From Acetobacteraceae bacterium (GTDB lineage: Bacteria > Pseudomonadota > Alphaproteobacteria > Acetobacterales > Acetobacteraceae), in the NCBI GenBank assembly GCA_003164135.1, contig PLSD01000135.1, forward strand, positions 44,500 to 108,499: a stretch of 64,000 nucleotides of DNA. The letters are read 5' to 3'. Numbering within the stretch: position 1 is the stretch's first letter; each line of letters starts with the position of its first letter. Shown one piece after another: positions 27,837 to 36,261 of this stretch. The position numbers and the translations under genes were made by a program. Under the pieces are notes generated by a model. It was not told where the DNA came from. It did not search any database and saw only the letters and a list, made by a program, of their open reading frames with translations.

Positions 27837-28679
27837 TCAGCTCAGAGCGTCGATGACCTTGTTCACGTCCGAAGGCGGCACCCAGGACGCGTTGGCGTTG
27901 GTGAGATGCAGGCGCCAATGAGCTTCGGCCTTTTCCCCGTCACCGGCCTCGATCAGGTCGATCAGCTTGTAGAAAGAGCGCATGCCCCACAACAGGCGCA
28001 ACCGCTGTTCTTCTGCCTGCAGGGCGTGCTGCTGGAAGTAATCGACCTGATGCTTGGCGACCACGTCCTGCAGCATGCGTGTCACGAACAGCAGGGTACG
28101 GTTGCCGGCCAGTTCGACGAGCAGCCGGTGAAACTCGGCCAAAGCGATCATGCACTCGACGTAACGGTGCTCGTTGGTGAGGGCGGACATGCGGTCCGCT
28201 TCGGCGCGCATGCGCTGGATACCCTCGGCCGGGCAGGATTTGGAGAGGCGGCGGACCAGATACGGCTCAATCGCCAGCCGCGCCTCGTAGATGTCGGCAA
28301 TGGTGGTGCCCTGCGCCTGCAGCGCGTAGCCGGCGTAGCGGGCGACGTTGTCAACTTTTGGTTGATGCACCCGCGCACCGGTGCGCGATCCACGCACGAC
28401 GCTGATCAGGTTTTCGGCTTCCAGAATTCGGAACGCTTCCCGCAAGGTCGGGCGGGAAATTCCGAGTGTCGCCATCAACTGGCCTTCGGGCGGCAGGAAA
28501 TCGCCTTCCTGAAGCTCTCCCAGAACGATGCGCCGGCGGATATGGTTGACCACGACCTCGGCGGTTTTAGGCACCCGGATGATGGACTTAGCAGGCAGCA
28601 CCCCGGAATGCTGGGCGCGAACGGGTTTAACCTCCAGCGCACGGGCAAGTTTGGGCACGCTTTGATTCCTGTCTCTCAT
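27837..28679 (-). CDS. GntR-family regulator, FCD subfamily
   Basis: Transcription factor of 280 residues. A winged helix-turn-helix (about residues 35-105, with LGELQEGDFLPPEGQLMATLGISRPTLREAFRILEAENLI) precedes an all-helical FCD ligand domain (about 115-260, IYEARLAIEPYLVRRL and later H-x3-metal-site-like histidines). FCD regulators usually repress catabolic operons and release DNA on binding an acid or acyl-CoA. It is divergent from a crotonase-ligase operon. A perfect TAGTTAACTA palindrome overlaps its start codon, which points to self-repression. It is the best local candidate for the regulator of the recurring element. Confidence 0.9.
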   Translation of the reverse strand: MRDRNQSVPKLARALEVKPVRAQHSGVLPAKSIIRVPKTAEVVVNHIRRRIVLGELQEGDFLPPEGQLMATLGISRPTLREAFRILEAENLISVVRGSRTGARVHQPKVDNVARYAGYALQAQGTTIADIYEARLAIEPYLVRRLSKSCPAEGIQRMRAEADRMSALTNEHRYVECMIALAEFHRLLVELAGNRTLLFVTRMLQDVVAKHQVDYFQQHALQAEEQRLRLLWGMRSFYKLIDLIEAGDGEKAEAHWRLHLTNANASWVPPSDVNKVIDALS

Positions 28680-28688
28680 AGTTAACTA
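28679..28688. promoter_or_regulatory. Perfect palindrome at GntR start codon (copy D)
   Basis: TAGTTAACTA is a perfect ten-base palindrome with the GntR-type GT-TA-AC core. Its first base is also the first base (reverse strand) of the regulator's ATG at 28677-28679. Overlap with a translation start suggests autorepression. It is the cleanest copy of the recurring element. Confidence 0.6.
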
Positions 28689-28722
28689 CCTAAGCTTCGA
28701 AAGCATGAAATGCAAGATTGAG

Positions 28723-28735
28723 ACCTAGCGTACTA
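28723..28735. promoter_or_regulatory. Second operator-like element (copy D2)
   Basis: ACCTAGCGTACTA lies 44 bases from the perfect palindrome and about 46 bases before the divergent crotonase start. The ten-base core TAGCGTACTA keeps the TAG and ACTA ends. Two sites in a 102-bp divergent promoter would allow one regulator to control both genes. Confidence 0.45.
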
Positions 28736-28781
28736 ATGGTTTTTACATCGAGTCGCACAAGCAGAAGAGGAAAAAGTTAAA

Positions 28782-29588
28782 ATGGATTATCCAAAGCCGT
28801 ACGAGACCATCCTCCTGGACGTCGCCAACCATATCGCCACGGTGACGATCAACCGGCCCGAGGCGATGAATTCGTTCACCAAGCGGATGATGGACGAGTG
28901 CGCGCATCTGTGGCGGGCGGTGGCGGAGGATGATGATATCCATGTCGTCGTGTTGCGCGCGGCGCCTGGGCGGGCGTTCTCCACCGGGGTGGATGTCAAG
29001 GCGGCGCAGGAGGAAGGCGGCGCGGTCATCCACCACAACGTTTTCACCGCGGCGGACCCGGGCGAGAAGCTCGGCCCCAAAATGAACCAGTGCTGGAAGC
29101 CGGTGATCGCCGCCGTGCATGGCCTGTGCGCGGGCGGGGCGTTCTACTGGATCAGCGAGTGCGATATCGTCATCGCCTCGGAAGACGCGGCGTTCTTCGA
29201 CCCGCATGTAAGCTATGGCATGACAGCCGCGCTGGAGCCGATCGGCCTGACCTACCGCATGCCGCTGGGCGATGTGCTGCGCATGGCGCTGCTGGGCAAT
29301 GACGAGCGGATCAGCGCCTATACCGCCCTGCGGCTGGGTCTGGTGAGCGAGGTGACGAAGCCCGAAGATCTTTGGGCCCGCGCGCAAAGCCTTGCCGAGA
29401 CCGTGGCCTCGAAACCGCCGATCGCGACGCAGGGCACGGTGAAAGCCATTTGGGAGTCGCTGGACATGCCGCGCACCACCGCGCTGCGCACCGCGCTGAA
29501 ATATTGCCAGATTGGCAATCCCATCGGCACCGCGCAGGTGGACCGTTGGGCGCTGATGGGCAAGCAGAAAAAATACGAGACGCGATAA
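28782..29588 (+). CDS. Enoyl-CoA hydratase/isomerase (crotonase family)
   Basis: Crotonase-fold protein of 268 residues, divergent from the GntR gene. The oxyanion segment is AAPGRAFSTGVDVKAA. The usual catalytic glutamates are missing: LCAGGAFYWISECD carries no Glu at the GG-x-E position, and SYGMTAALEPIGLTYRMPLGD replaces the second region. It may be an isomerase, a dehydratase or a hydrolase of the superfamily rather than a classical hydratase. AAAAAGTTAAA before the start is a poor ribosome site. It is followed by three hairpins and then a ligase gene. Confidence 0.83.
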   Translation: MDYPKPYETILLDVANHIATVTINRPEAMNSFTKRMMDECAHLWRAVAEDDDIHVVVLRAAPGRAFSTGVDVKAAQEEGGAVIHHNVFTAADPGEKLGPKMNQCWKPVIAAVHGLCAGGAFYWISECDIVIASEDAAFFDPHVSYGMTAALEPIGLTYRMPLGDVLRMALLGNDERISAYTALRLGLVSEVTKPEDLWARAQSLAETVASKPPIATQGTVKAIWESLDMPRTTALRTALKYCQIGNPIGTAQVDRWALMGKQKKYETR

Positions 29589-29659
29589 CGCCGCGTTATT
29601 GCATGTTGCGCCGCGCACAAGCGCGGCGGGAGGTCCGGCGGGGCAGGGCGCCCGCCGGA
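29585..29659 (+). repeat. Array of three perfect hairpins after crotonase gene
   Basis: Three successive inverted repeats follow the crotonase stop. ATAACG/CGTTAT has loop CCG (29585-29599). GCCGCGC/GCGCGGC has loop ACAA (29610-29627). TCCGGCGGG/CCCGCCGGA has an eight-base loop (29634-29659). No U-tract follows. They could slow transcription, protect the upstream mRNA end, or act as a Rho-dependent stop, separating the crotonase from the ligase, which has its own promoter element. Confidence 0.55.
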
Positions 29660-29687
29660 TAAAATAAGGATTTGCCAGACAACGCAT

Positions 29688-29709
29688 ACTTGGTGTACCT
29701 AGTTACTTA
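29688..29709. promoter_or_regulatory. Tandem operator-like element (copy E)
   Basis: ACTTGGTGT is followed directly by ACCTAGTTA, then CTTA, giving two overlapping versions of the recurring element: TGGTGTACCT and TAGTTACTTA. It lies about 50 bases before the ligase start at 29759. Direct nine-base spacing could bind two regulator dimers side by side. Confidence 0.5.
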
Positions 29710-29758
29710 ACAACGCCGTGCCGTGCGCCAGCGGACCACTCAGTCGTTAAGGGAAGCT

Positions 29759-31273
29759 ATGTCCATCATCTCCAGCCTGATCAACGGCACATTGGCCATC
29801 GATCCACAGGCGCCGGCGCTCGAATTCGAGAAAAACTGGTACTCCTGGGGCGACCTTCGCCGCACCATCGACGCCGTGGAAGCGTGCCTGCAAACCGCCG
29901 GCATCGGGCCGGAGGCACGCATCGGCGTCATGGTGCGTAACCGGCCTTCCTCCCTGGCCGCCGTGTTGGGCGTTGTAGCGCGCAATTCCTGCATGGTCTC
30001 CATCAACCCGCTGCTGCCGAAAGAGCGTCTGAACGCCGATCTTTCCGGTCTGCATTTGCCGGTGGTGATCGGCGAGGCCAGCGATCTGGCGCGCGAGGGT
30101 GCGCTCGACGTGTTGCGCGCGGCGGGCACCGCGGTGATTGAACTGGAGGAAAACCTGCAACGCGCACACCTCCTCCCGGGGTTTGAAAAACCCACGGGAA
30201 GCGCGCTGCAATACGAGCAGCCGGGCGTCATCATCCAGATGCTGACGAGCGGCACCACCGGCATCCCCAAGCGGGTTCCGCTCATGCGTGCGGCGTTTGA
30301 AAAAAGCTTTGTCAGCGCCTTGTCTTACGAGAAAGACCGCAAGGCCGATGATGCCCCCGTGCTGCGTGATGAAGTGGTCATCCTCAGCAACCCGCTCACC
30401 CATATCGGCGGGTTGTGGGCGGCGCTGACCTGCGTTGCCGGCGGCCGCAAAGGCTGCCTGCTGGAGAAATTCAGCGTAGAAACCTGGCACGATGCCATTG
30501 TCCGGCATCGTCCAAAAGTCGCTGGCGCGGTTCCCACCGGCCTGCGCATGATTCTGGATGCCAATATTCCCAAGGAAGATCTCGCGAGCCTGGTGGCGAT
30601 CCGCACCGGAGCCGCGCCGCTCGATCCTTCCATCACCGAGGAGTTTTTTGAACGCTACCAGATTCCGGTGCTGCAGAATTATGGCGCCACCGAATTCTCC
30701 GGCGCGGTCGCGGGGTGGACCTTGCGCGATTTCTACAAATTTCACCGTACCAAACCCGGCAGTGTCGGCCGTTTCCAGCCGGGTGTCGTGGGCAGGGTCG
30801 TCGATCAGGAGGCCGGCGTTGAAAAGCCGCATGGCGAAGAAGGCGTCCTGGAAATGAAATCCGCCCAGTTCGCCAACGGCGGCAAATGGCTGCGCACGAC
30901 CGACCGCGCAATCATCGACGCAGATGGGTTTCTGTTCATCATGGGCCGTGCCGACAGCGCGATTATTCGCGGCGGTTTCAAGGTGCATCCTGACGACGTT
31001 GCCGCGGTGCTGGAAAAACATCCCGCCATCCGCGAGGCCGTGGTGGTCGGAATCGAGGACCGCCGGCTCGGCGCGGTGCCGGTCGCCGCGATCATGCTCA
31101 AGGCCGGGGTGACCGCGCCGAGCGATGCGGAACTTTCCGCTTTCGCGAAAGAGAAATTGCTGCCGTATCAGGTTCCGGTCCGTTACCTGATTGTTGACGA
31201 CGTGCCGCGCACCCCCTCGCTCAAGCCCATGCTGCCACAGGTGCGGGAGTTGTTCATCCAAAAAGTCTCCTGA
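29759..31273 (+). CDS. AMP-dependent acyl-CoA ligase
   Basis: Ligase of 504 residues. The start at 29759 follows AAGGGAAGCT; the family N-terminus MSIISSLINGTLAIDP matches the paralogue at 36310-37811 (MAMITQQLRGALAIDP). The P-loop is LTSGTTGIPKRVPL near residue 165, with Arg replacing the usual Gly. NPLTHIGGLW, NYGATEFSGAVAGW and the hinge RGGFKVHPDDVAAVL follow, and the C-terminal Lys lies in TPSLKPML. The substrate is unknown. It is an intact duplicate of the frameshifted ligase. Two terminators follow the stop. Confidence 0.9.
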   Translation: MSIISSLINGTLAIDPQAPALEFEKNWYSWGDLRRTIDAVEACLQTAGIGPEARIGVMVRNRPSSLAAVLGVVARNSCMVSINPLLPKERLNADLSGLHLPVVIGEASDLAREGALDVLRAAGTAVIELEENLQRAHLLPGFEKPTGSALQYEQPGVIIQMLTSGTTGIPKRVPLMRAAFEKSFVSALSYEKDRKADDAPVLRDEVVILSNPLTHIGGLWAALTCVAGGRKGCLLEKFSVETWHDAIVRHRPKVAGAVPTGLRMILDANIPKEDLASLVAIRTGAAPLDPSITEEFFERYQIPVLQNYGATEFSGAVAGWTLRDFYKFHRTKPGSVGRFQPGVVGRVVDQEAGVEKPHGEEGVLEMKSAQFANGGKWLRTTDRAIIDADGFLFIMGRADSAIIRGGFKVHPDDVAAVLEKHPAIREAVVVGIEDRRLGAVPVAAIMLKAGVTAPSDAELSAFAKEKLLPYQVPVRYLIVDDVPRTPSLKPMLPQVRELFIQKVS

Positions 31274-31291
31274 TTTTCTCAGGAGATTTTT
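31266..31291 (+). terminator. Rho-independent terminator
   Basis: Perfect arms TCTCCTGA and TCAGGAGA with loop TTTTC are followed by TTTTT. The left arm includes the ligase stop codon TGA. This is a compact intrinsic terminator for the plus-strand unit. Confidence 0.8.
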
Positions 31292-31296
31292 CTACC

Positions 31297-31337
31297 AAAA
31301 AAAAGGGGGCATCCAACCGGATGGCCCCCTTTTTTTT
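31297..31337. terminator. Bidirectional terminator between convergent units
   Basis: A-run, GGGGGCATCC, loop AACC, GGATGGCCCCC, T-run: a strong stem with one bulged base, flanked by A8 on one side and T8 on the other. It can end transcription from both the ligase (plus) and the acyl-CoA dehydrogenase pair (minus) that converge here. Confidence 0.9.
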
Positions 31338-31351
31338 GCATTACCGTCCGT

Positions 31352-32557
31352 TTACAGCCTATCGAACGGCACATCCTTATCGGCGCGCACTTCACCCGGC
31401 ATGCCGAGAATCCGCTCCGAGATCTGGTTGCGCAGCACCTCGTCCGCGCCGCCCGCGATCCGCAGCGCGGTGGACCAGATGTAGTCATGCCAGAAGCCCG
31501 GCGTCGCGGTATCATCGGGCGTATGCGCAATCCCCGCCAGTTCGCGCAACTCCATGGCAAACCCGGCCATGCGCTGGTAGCGGCTGGCAAATGCCAGTTT
31601 CACCATTGCCGCCAGCGCGCCGGGGTTCTCGCCGCGCGAGACCATGGTGCGCAGCCGCGACTGGAAGTGCTTGAGCGCCTGCTCCTCGGCATAGGCGCCG
31701 GCCAAAGCCATGCGCGTGGCGCTGCTGCCCAGTGCCGACCCGCCGGGGCCAGGGGTTTCGGCGGCGTATTTTATCAGATCCGCCACGCTGCCCTCATGCC
31801 CGGCCTGATTCAGCCGTTCGGCGGTCAGCACCGTCATGGCGCAGGCCCAGCCCTCGCCGACCGCGCCGACGCGGCATGAGTCGGGGATGCGCACATCGGT
31901 GAAGAACGTCTCGTTGAAATCCGACGCCCCGGAAATCTGCCGGATCGGCCGGACTTCAATGCCCGGCGTCTTCATGTCGACGACAAAGAACGTCAGCCCC
32001 TTGTGCTTGGGCAGCTTCGGGTCGGTGCGCACCACCAGTATGCCCCAATCGGAAAGATGCGCCCAGCTCGACCAGACTTTCTGTCCGTTGACCACCCAAT
32101 CATCGCCATCGCGCACCGCTTTGGTGCGCACATTGGCGAGGTCGGACCCCGCGCTGGGTTCGGAGAACAACTGGCACCAGGTCAGCTCGCCCCGCAGCGT
32201 CGGCCCGGCAAACGCCTCAATCTGCGCCGGGGTGCCGTGCTTGCCGACGACCGGCAGCGCCATGGCGAGGCCGATCCCGACATACGGGCCTTTCGGCAGG
32301 TTGTAATGGCCTTCCTCCTCGGCGAAAATCAGCGCCTCGGCCATGGTGCCTTCGCGCCCGCCAAGTGATTTGGGCAGCAGAATGCCGGCGTAGCCTCCTT
32401 CCGCGAGGGTCTTTTGCCAGGCGCGGCCGCGCACGACGGTTTGCGTGTCGCTGATCGTGCCCAGGCCGGTCAGTTCATGCGCCGGTGCGTGCTGGCCCAG
32501 CCAGTCGCGAACCTGGCCACGGAACGCGGCTTCTTGCGGGGAATCTTCAAAATCCAT
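31352..32557 (-). CDS. Acyl-CoA dehydrogenase, larger subunit of a pair
   Basis: Acyl-CoA dehydrogenase of 401 residues. LFSEPSAGSDLANVRTKA near residue 130 is the flavin motif. VNGQKVWSSWAHLSDWG and QISGASDFNETFFTDVRIPD follow, and the C-terminus has RIAGGADEVLRNQISERILGMPGE, the alpha-subunit signature of heteromeric FadE enzymes. It lies one base after the smaller partner gene. Probably forms an alpha2-beta2 enzyme with it. Last gene before the bidirectional terminator. Confidence 0.9.
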   Translation of the reverse strand: MDFEDSPQEAAFRGQVRDWLGQHAPAHELTGLGTISDTQTVVRGRAWQKTLAEGGYAGILLPKSLGGREGTMAEALIFAEEEGHYNLPKGPYVGIGLAMALPVVGKHGTPAQIEAFAGPTLRGELTWCQLFSEPSAGSDLANVRTKAVRDGDDWVVNGQKVWSSWAHLSDWGILVVRTDPKLPKHKGLTFFVVDMKTPGIEVRPIRQISGASDFNETFFTDVRIPDSCRVGAVGEGWACAMTVLTAERLNQAGHEGSVADLIKYAAETPGPGGSALGSSATRMALAGAYAEEQALKHFQSRLRTMVSRGENPGALAAMVKLAFASRYQRMAGFAMELRELAGIAHTPDDTATPGFWHDYIWSTALRIAGGADEVLRNQISERILGMPGEVRADKDVPFDRL

Positions 32558-32558
32558 C

Positions 32559-33680
32559 TCAGGCGGCCTTTCCGGTTTTCGTGTCGCCCTGCACCTGCGC
32601 GAGCAGCCGGTCGGACCAATGCTCCCGGCTGCCGAGACTCAGCGCGAGGGTGCGTTCGCGGCGGTAGTAGAAGTGGCAATTGGCCTCGAAAGTGTAGCCG
32701 ATGCCGCCATGCACGTGCAGGTTCTCGCGGGCCGCGCGCTCAAACGCGGCACTGGCGTTCAACCGCGCGCAGGCAGCGGCTTCGGGCAGTTCCTCCGCGC
32801 TGTTCACGGCGGCCCAGCCTGCATAATAGGCGCTGGCCCGGGCCAGTTCGATCCCGGTCACCATATCGGCCAGCTTGTGCTTGATGGCCTGGTACCCGGC
32901 CAACGGCCGCCCGAAAATCTGGCGTTCCATGGTGTAGTCGCGCGCCATTTTCAGGCAGGCTTCAGCGCCGCCCACGGCCTCGAACGCGGCCTGCACGGCG
33001 GCACGGTCGAACAACTGCTCCACCGCGCTCTCCGCGCCCGGGCCATCGAGCAGCTCCGCCTCCGCCCCGGCAAAATCCAGAGTGTAATGCGCGCGGAGCT
33101 CGTCGAAGCTGACCAGCTTGGTGCGCGTAACGCCCGGCTGTTCCAGCGCCGCCACGGCCAGCCGCAAGGCCCCGCCTTCGCGCACCAGCACCACGGCGAG
33201 CGTGGCAATGCCGCCATCGGCCACCGGGGATTTCCGGCCGCTAAGCTTGCCGTTCACAAATCCGGTTTGCACCGCCTCGGCCGACCAGCCGGCCTTGCCC
33301 TCCGCATAGGCAAACGTGGCAACCACTTCGCCGGAGGCAACGCCGGGCAGCCAGCGGGCTTTCTGCTCGTCGCTACCGGCCAGCAAAATGGCATTGGCCG
33401 CCAGCACCACCGAGGAGAAGAACGGCACCGAGGCGTTCACCCGGCCGAGTTCCTGGCTGATAATGCCAAGCTCCAGGTCGGAAAGCCCAAGCCCGCCAAA
33501 GTCTTCCGGAATGGCCGCCCCCATGAAGCCCATCTGCCCCAGCTCCCGCCATAGCGGTTCGTCCCACTCGGCGCCCTGGTCGATCAGCGTACGCAGCCGG
33601 TCCGGCGGTGAACGCTCGCCGAGCAGGCCGCTGGCCTGTTCCGCCAGCATTTTCTGCTCATCCGACAAATCGAAGTTCAT
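32559..33680 (-). CDS. Acyl-CoA dehydrogenase, smaller subunit of a pair
   Basis: Acyl-CoA dehydrogenase-like protein of 373 residues: MNFDLSDEQKMLAEQASGLL at the start, GAAIPEDFGGLGLSDLELGII near 55, divergent middle with no TEPxxGSD motif, then MERQIFGRPLAGYQAIKHKLADM and VHGGIGYTFEANCHFYYRRERTL. This is the beta-type partner of the downstream gene. GGGAGAATGGCTG precedes the start. It is divergent from the amidohydrolase gene across a 253-bp region holding two or three AT-rich elements. Confidence 0.88.
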   Translation of the reverse strand: MNFDLSDEQKMLAEQASGLLGERSPPDRLRTLIDQGAEWDEPLWRELGQMGFMGAAIPEDFGGLGLSDLELGIISQELGRVNASVPFFSSVVLAANAILLAGSDEQKARWLPGVASGEVVATFAYAEGKAGWSAEAVQTGFVNGKLSGRKSPVADGGIATLAVVLVREGGALRLAVAALEQPGVTRTKLVSFDELRAHYTLDFAGAEAELLDGPGAESAVEQLFDRAAVQAAFEAVGGAEACLKMARDYTMERQIFGRPLAGYQAIKHKLADMVTGIELARASAYYAGWAAVNSAEELPEAAACARLNASAAFERAARENLHVHGGIGYTFEANCHFYYRRERTLALSLGSREHWSDRLLAQVQGDTKTGKAA

Positions 33681-33707
33681 CAGCCATTCTCCCAGGGGTG
33701 ATATATC

Positions 33708-33731
33708 GTTTACTAAGGTCGATAACTAAGA
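33708..33731. promoter_or_regulatory. Double operator-like element (copy F)
   Basis: GTTTACTAAGGT (from 33708) and TAACTAAGA (33723-33731) lie close to the dehydrogenase start at 33680. The reverse-strand core TAGTTATCGA (33719-33728) and the forward TCGTTTACTA both match the recurring element. ATATCTATGTATA continues downstream. Likely control site for the minus dehydrogenase pair. Confidence 0.5.
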
Positions 33732-33858
33732 TATCTATGTATAGAGCGCAATCGTCATCCGCGCGAGGCGTGTCCCTGACAAACCAGCCCATGTTCCGTC
33801 CAGGCTCCGGAGTTTGAAGATAGATTTTTGCAGAATTGATCTATGTCAAAGCCAGAAA

Positions 33859-33880
33859 GCTAAATAGGTATCTATTTAGC
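33859..33880. promoter_or_regulatory. Perfect 22-bp palindrome (copy G)
   Basis: Arms GCTAAATAG and CTATTTAGC are exact inverse complements around GTAT. The centre TAGGTATCTA is one base from copy B of the recurring element. It sits 53 bases before the amidohydrolase start, where an operator or a promoter-overlapping site would be expected. The region 33732-33858 holds nothing else I can identify. Confidence 0.65.
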
Positions 33881-33933
33881 GAAAGAGAGGAACGGGGGCA
33901 TGTCGTCCCCTGCCAACCAAGGAGGAGAGTGTC

Positions 33934-35118
33934 TTGCGCCCATTCATATTCAGTTGTGACGCCCATATCGCCGAGCCGCCTGATCTTTTCACCAGCAAGT
34001 TGCCGCCCGAACTGCAGCAATACGCGCTACATCAGATCGCGGGGGAAGGCTATCGCATCATTAAAATGGGCGATGTCGAGGCCCTGAAGGTGAAGACCGA
34101 TTTCCACAGCCACAAAACCGGCCAGAGCGACGAAGGCCCGATGGAGGATCGTTCCTGCACCGACAAGCAGGAGAATTTCATCAGCGAATGCGCCGTCGAC
34201 ACCAAGCGCCGCGGCTCGCGCGACATTGCGTTGCGTCTGGCCGACATGGACCGTGACGGTATCGACGCCGAACTCGTGTTCCCCTCGCTCGGCCTGCTGC
34301 TGCCGCGCATCCCTGACCGTGACGGCCAGCGTGAAGCCTGCAAAATCTACAACGACTGGGCCTTCGAATTTTGCGCGCAGTCAGGCGGCCGTCTGGTTGC
34401 GGCGGCGATGATCCCCTGCATCGACTTCGACGACGCCCTGGCCGAGTGCAAGCGCACCGCCGCCATGGGCTATGCCGCTTTCTGCTGCTGGGAAGGCATG
34501 AACAATTACAACGACCCGCGCTGGGACGCGATTTTTGCCTTCGCGGCGGAGAGCGGCATTCCCATTACGTTCCACACCGGCGTCGGCACCACCAACATCC
34601 GCGCACTGAAAGGCCCTGGCAGTGGCCTGTTCAACTACACCCGCCAGATGAACGACGCGGTCGACGTGATCGCGCAGCTTGTCGGCGGCGGCGTGCTGGA
34701 CCGCAATCCGGGCGCGCATATCCTGTTCGCCGAACACAGCGCCGGCTGGCTCTGGGGCCTCGCCGAACGCATGGACGAAGCCTACATCGGCCACGCGCCG
34801 GTCGTGTACCCCAAACTTGGCCGCATGCCGAGCCAGATCGTCCGCGACCAGGTGCACTGCGCCCTGCAGAACGATGTCGGCTCGGTGGGAACCCGCAAAG
34901 GTGTGGGCATCGGCGCGCTGCTGTTCGCCACCGACTACCCGCACTCAGAAGGCACGTTCCCCTTCTCCATGAAGGTGGTTGACCGCATGTATGAGGAAAA
35001 CAAAGACGCCACCAAGGAAGACTTTGTTGCCGTACTCGGCGGCAATGCGGCGAAACTGTTCCAGCGGGCCAATCTGGCGGCACCCGTGGCCGCGCGCGCC
35101 AAGGAATTGACGGCCTAA
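33934..35118 (+). CDS. Amidohydrolase-2 family metal-dependent hydrolase
   Basis: TIM-barrel hydrolase of 394 residues (ACMSD-related amidohydrolase 2 family). The start is TTG at 33934: AAGGAGGAG at 33919-33927 is an almost ideal ribosome site six bases upstream. Putative metal or active-site elements are CDAHIAEPPDLF near residue 9, ITFHTG near 210, FAEHSAGW near 267 and ATDYPHSEG near 332. Members of this subgroup in degradation clusters decarboxylate or hydrolyse ring-cleavage or beta-keto intermediates; the substrate here is not evident. It is monocistronic, ending at a strong terminator. Confidence 0.88.
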   Translation: MRPFIFSCDAHIAEPPDLFTSKLPPELQQYALHQIAGEGYRIIKMGDVEALKVKTDFHSHKTGQSDEGPMEDRSCTDKQENFISECAVDTKRRGSRDIALRLADMDRDGIDAELVFPSLGLLLPRIPDRDGQREACKIYNDWAFEFCAQSGGRLVAAAMIPCIDFDDALAECKRTAAMGYAAFCCWEGMNNYNDPRWDAIFAFAAESGIPITFHTGVGTTNIRALKGPGSGLFNYTRQMNDAVDVIAQLVGGGVLDRNPGAHILFAEHSAGWLWGLAERMDEAYIGHAPVVYPKLGRMPSQIVRDQVHCALQNDVGSVGTRKGVGIGALLFATDYPHSEGTFPFSMKVVDRMYEENKDATKEDFVAVLGGNAAKLFQRANLAAPVAARAKELTA

Positions 35119-35137
35119 TTCCGGCGTCTGAAAACAG

Positions 35138-35174
35138 AAAGGGCCACGGGGATGATGTCCCCCTGGCCCTTTTA
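35138..35174. terminator. Bidirectional-type terminator
   Basis: AAAGGGCCA-C-GGGGA, loop TGATG, TCCCC-C-TGGCCCTTTT: a long stem with one mismatch, preceded by A-rich and followed by T-rich sequence. It lies between the convergent amidohydrolase and DUF2889 genes and can serve both. Confidence 0.88.
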
Positions 35175-35188
35175 TTTATGGGGGCCGT

Positions 35189-36202
35189 TCAGCCGCGCAG
35201 CGTTGCCACCAGCGCCGGTACATCGGCCAGCGAGCGCATCACGTCGTTCAGATGCGTGCAGCCCAGCGTGCCGGGCAGCAGATCCAGCACGCGCAGGCGC
35301 AAATCATCCAGACGGCTGCCGATAATGCGCTGCGCGTTGGCAACCGCGCCAGGGCATTCCGGGTAGGGCAGAATCCGCGGATCGGGCGTGAGTTCCAGCA
35401 GCTCCCTGGTTTCCAGATCGGCCACGGCGGTCACCAGATATTCATGCACGGCGACCCTGCCGCCATCGGGCGAAGTGCCGCTGTCCTGAAACGCCACGTC
35501 GATCTGGATTTTCCCGTCCTCGATCCAAACATCCAGCCGGCGCGAGCGGCGCATGCCAACGCCGGTCTGCACGACCATCTCATGCCAGCCCAGCGGGTCC
35601 GCCGGATTAACCAGCGGCGGCACCGGGCAGGCGCTCTGGGTTTCGATATTGCCGGTGCCGTCTTCGTTTAGCGCCGAGGAGCCGGGGGCAAAGCCGGTGC
35701 AGATACCCTCCATTTTGCCGCCGCGCCCTGCCGTGGCGGCGGCACCGCTCGCGCGCGCGGTGATCATCCAATCGGGGTTCCAGCGCGACCACACCCAGCC
35801 GGCAACCAGGCTGGCGCCGGAATAATCGTCCAGCAGCAAATATAGCGGCGTGGCCGCGGCCTTTTCATTGGGCAGCGTTTCGGCCAGCGTCGCGCGCAAA
35901 TTCCCGCCGCCCCGGTGCCCAACCAGATGACTGACCTCGGTATGGTCGGGTTGCACGCTAACCGAGAGGATTTCGCGGCGCTGGTTCGCTAGAATTTCAA
36001 ACTCGCCGGTCGCGGTGATGCGCGGCGCGCTGCCGTCCGCTGGGGTGAGCAGGTCGCGCGCCTGGCCGGTCATCAGCATCGGCTGGCCATAGCCTTGCGG
36101 CCAGGCGGTACTGATCGTCGAGGTGCGGCGGATGGAACCAGGGCGCCGCAATGGCGTGGGGCCAGCGGGATTCTTTGGCGCGGGGGCAAGTTTTGGCATC
36201 AT
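35189..36202 (-). CDS. DUF2889-family protein
   Basis: Protein of 337 residues; the start at 36202 follows AGGAG five bases upstream. It has the DUF2889 hallmarks: RRSRRLDVWIEDG, VAFQDSG, VHEYLVTAVADLETRELLELTPDPRILPYPECPGAVANAQRIIG near residues 240-290, and the terminal GTLGCTHLNDVMRSLADVPAL with conserved Cys and His. The domain's biochemical role is unknown, but it recurs beside acyl-CoA degradation genes. It is last in a minus unit behind a frameshifted ligase and an SDR. Confidence 0.85.
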   Translation of the reverse strand: MMPKLAPAPKNPAGPTPLRRPGSIRRTSTISTAWPQGYGQPMLMTGQARDLLTPADGSAPRITATGEFEILANQRREILSVSVQPDHTEVSHLVGHRGGGNLRATLAETLPNEKAAATPLYLLLDDYSGASLVAGWVWSRWNPDWMITARASGAAATAGRGGKMEGICTGFAPGSSALNEDGTGNIETQSACPVPPLVNPADPLGWHEMVVQTGVGMRRSRRLDVWIEDGKIQIDVAFQDSGTSPDGGRVAVHEYLVTAVADLETRELLELTPDPRILPYPECPGAVANAQRIIGSRLDDLRLRVLDLLPGTLGCTHLNDVMRSLADVPALVATLRG

Positions 36203-36261
36203 GCGGCTCCTCTTGGCGTATTCCGGCAATTCTGGCTATGCATGGCGCCTCATGGCCAGCA

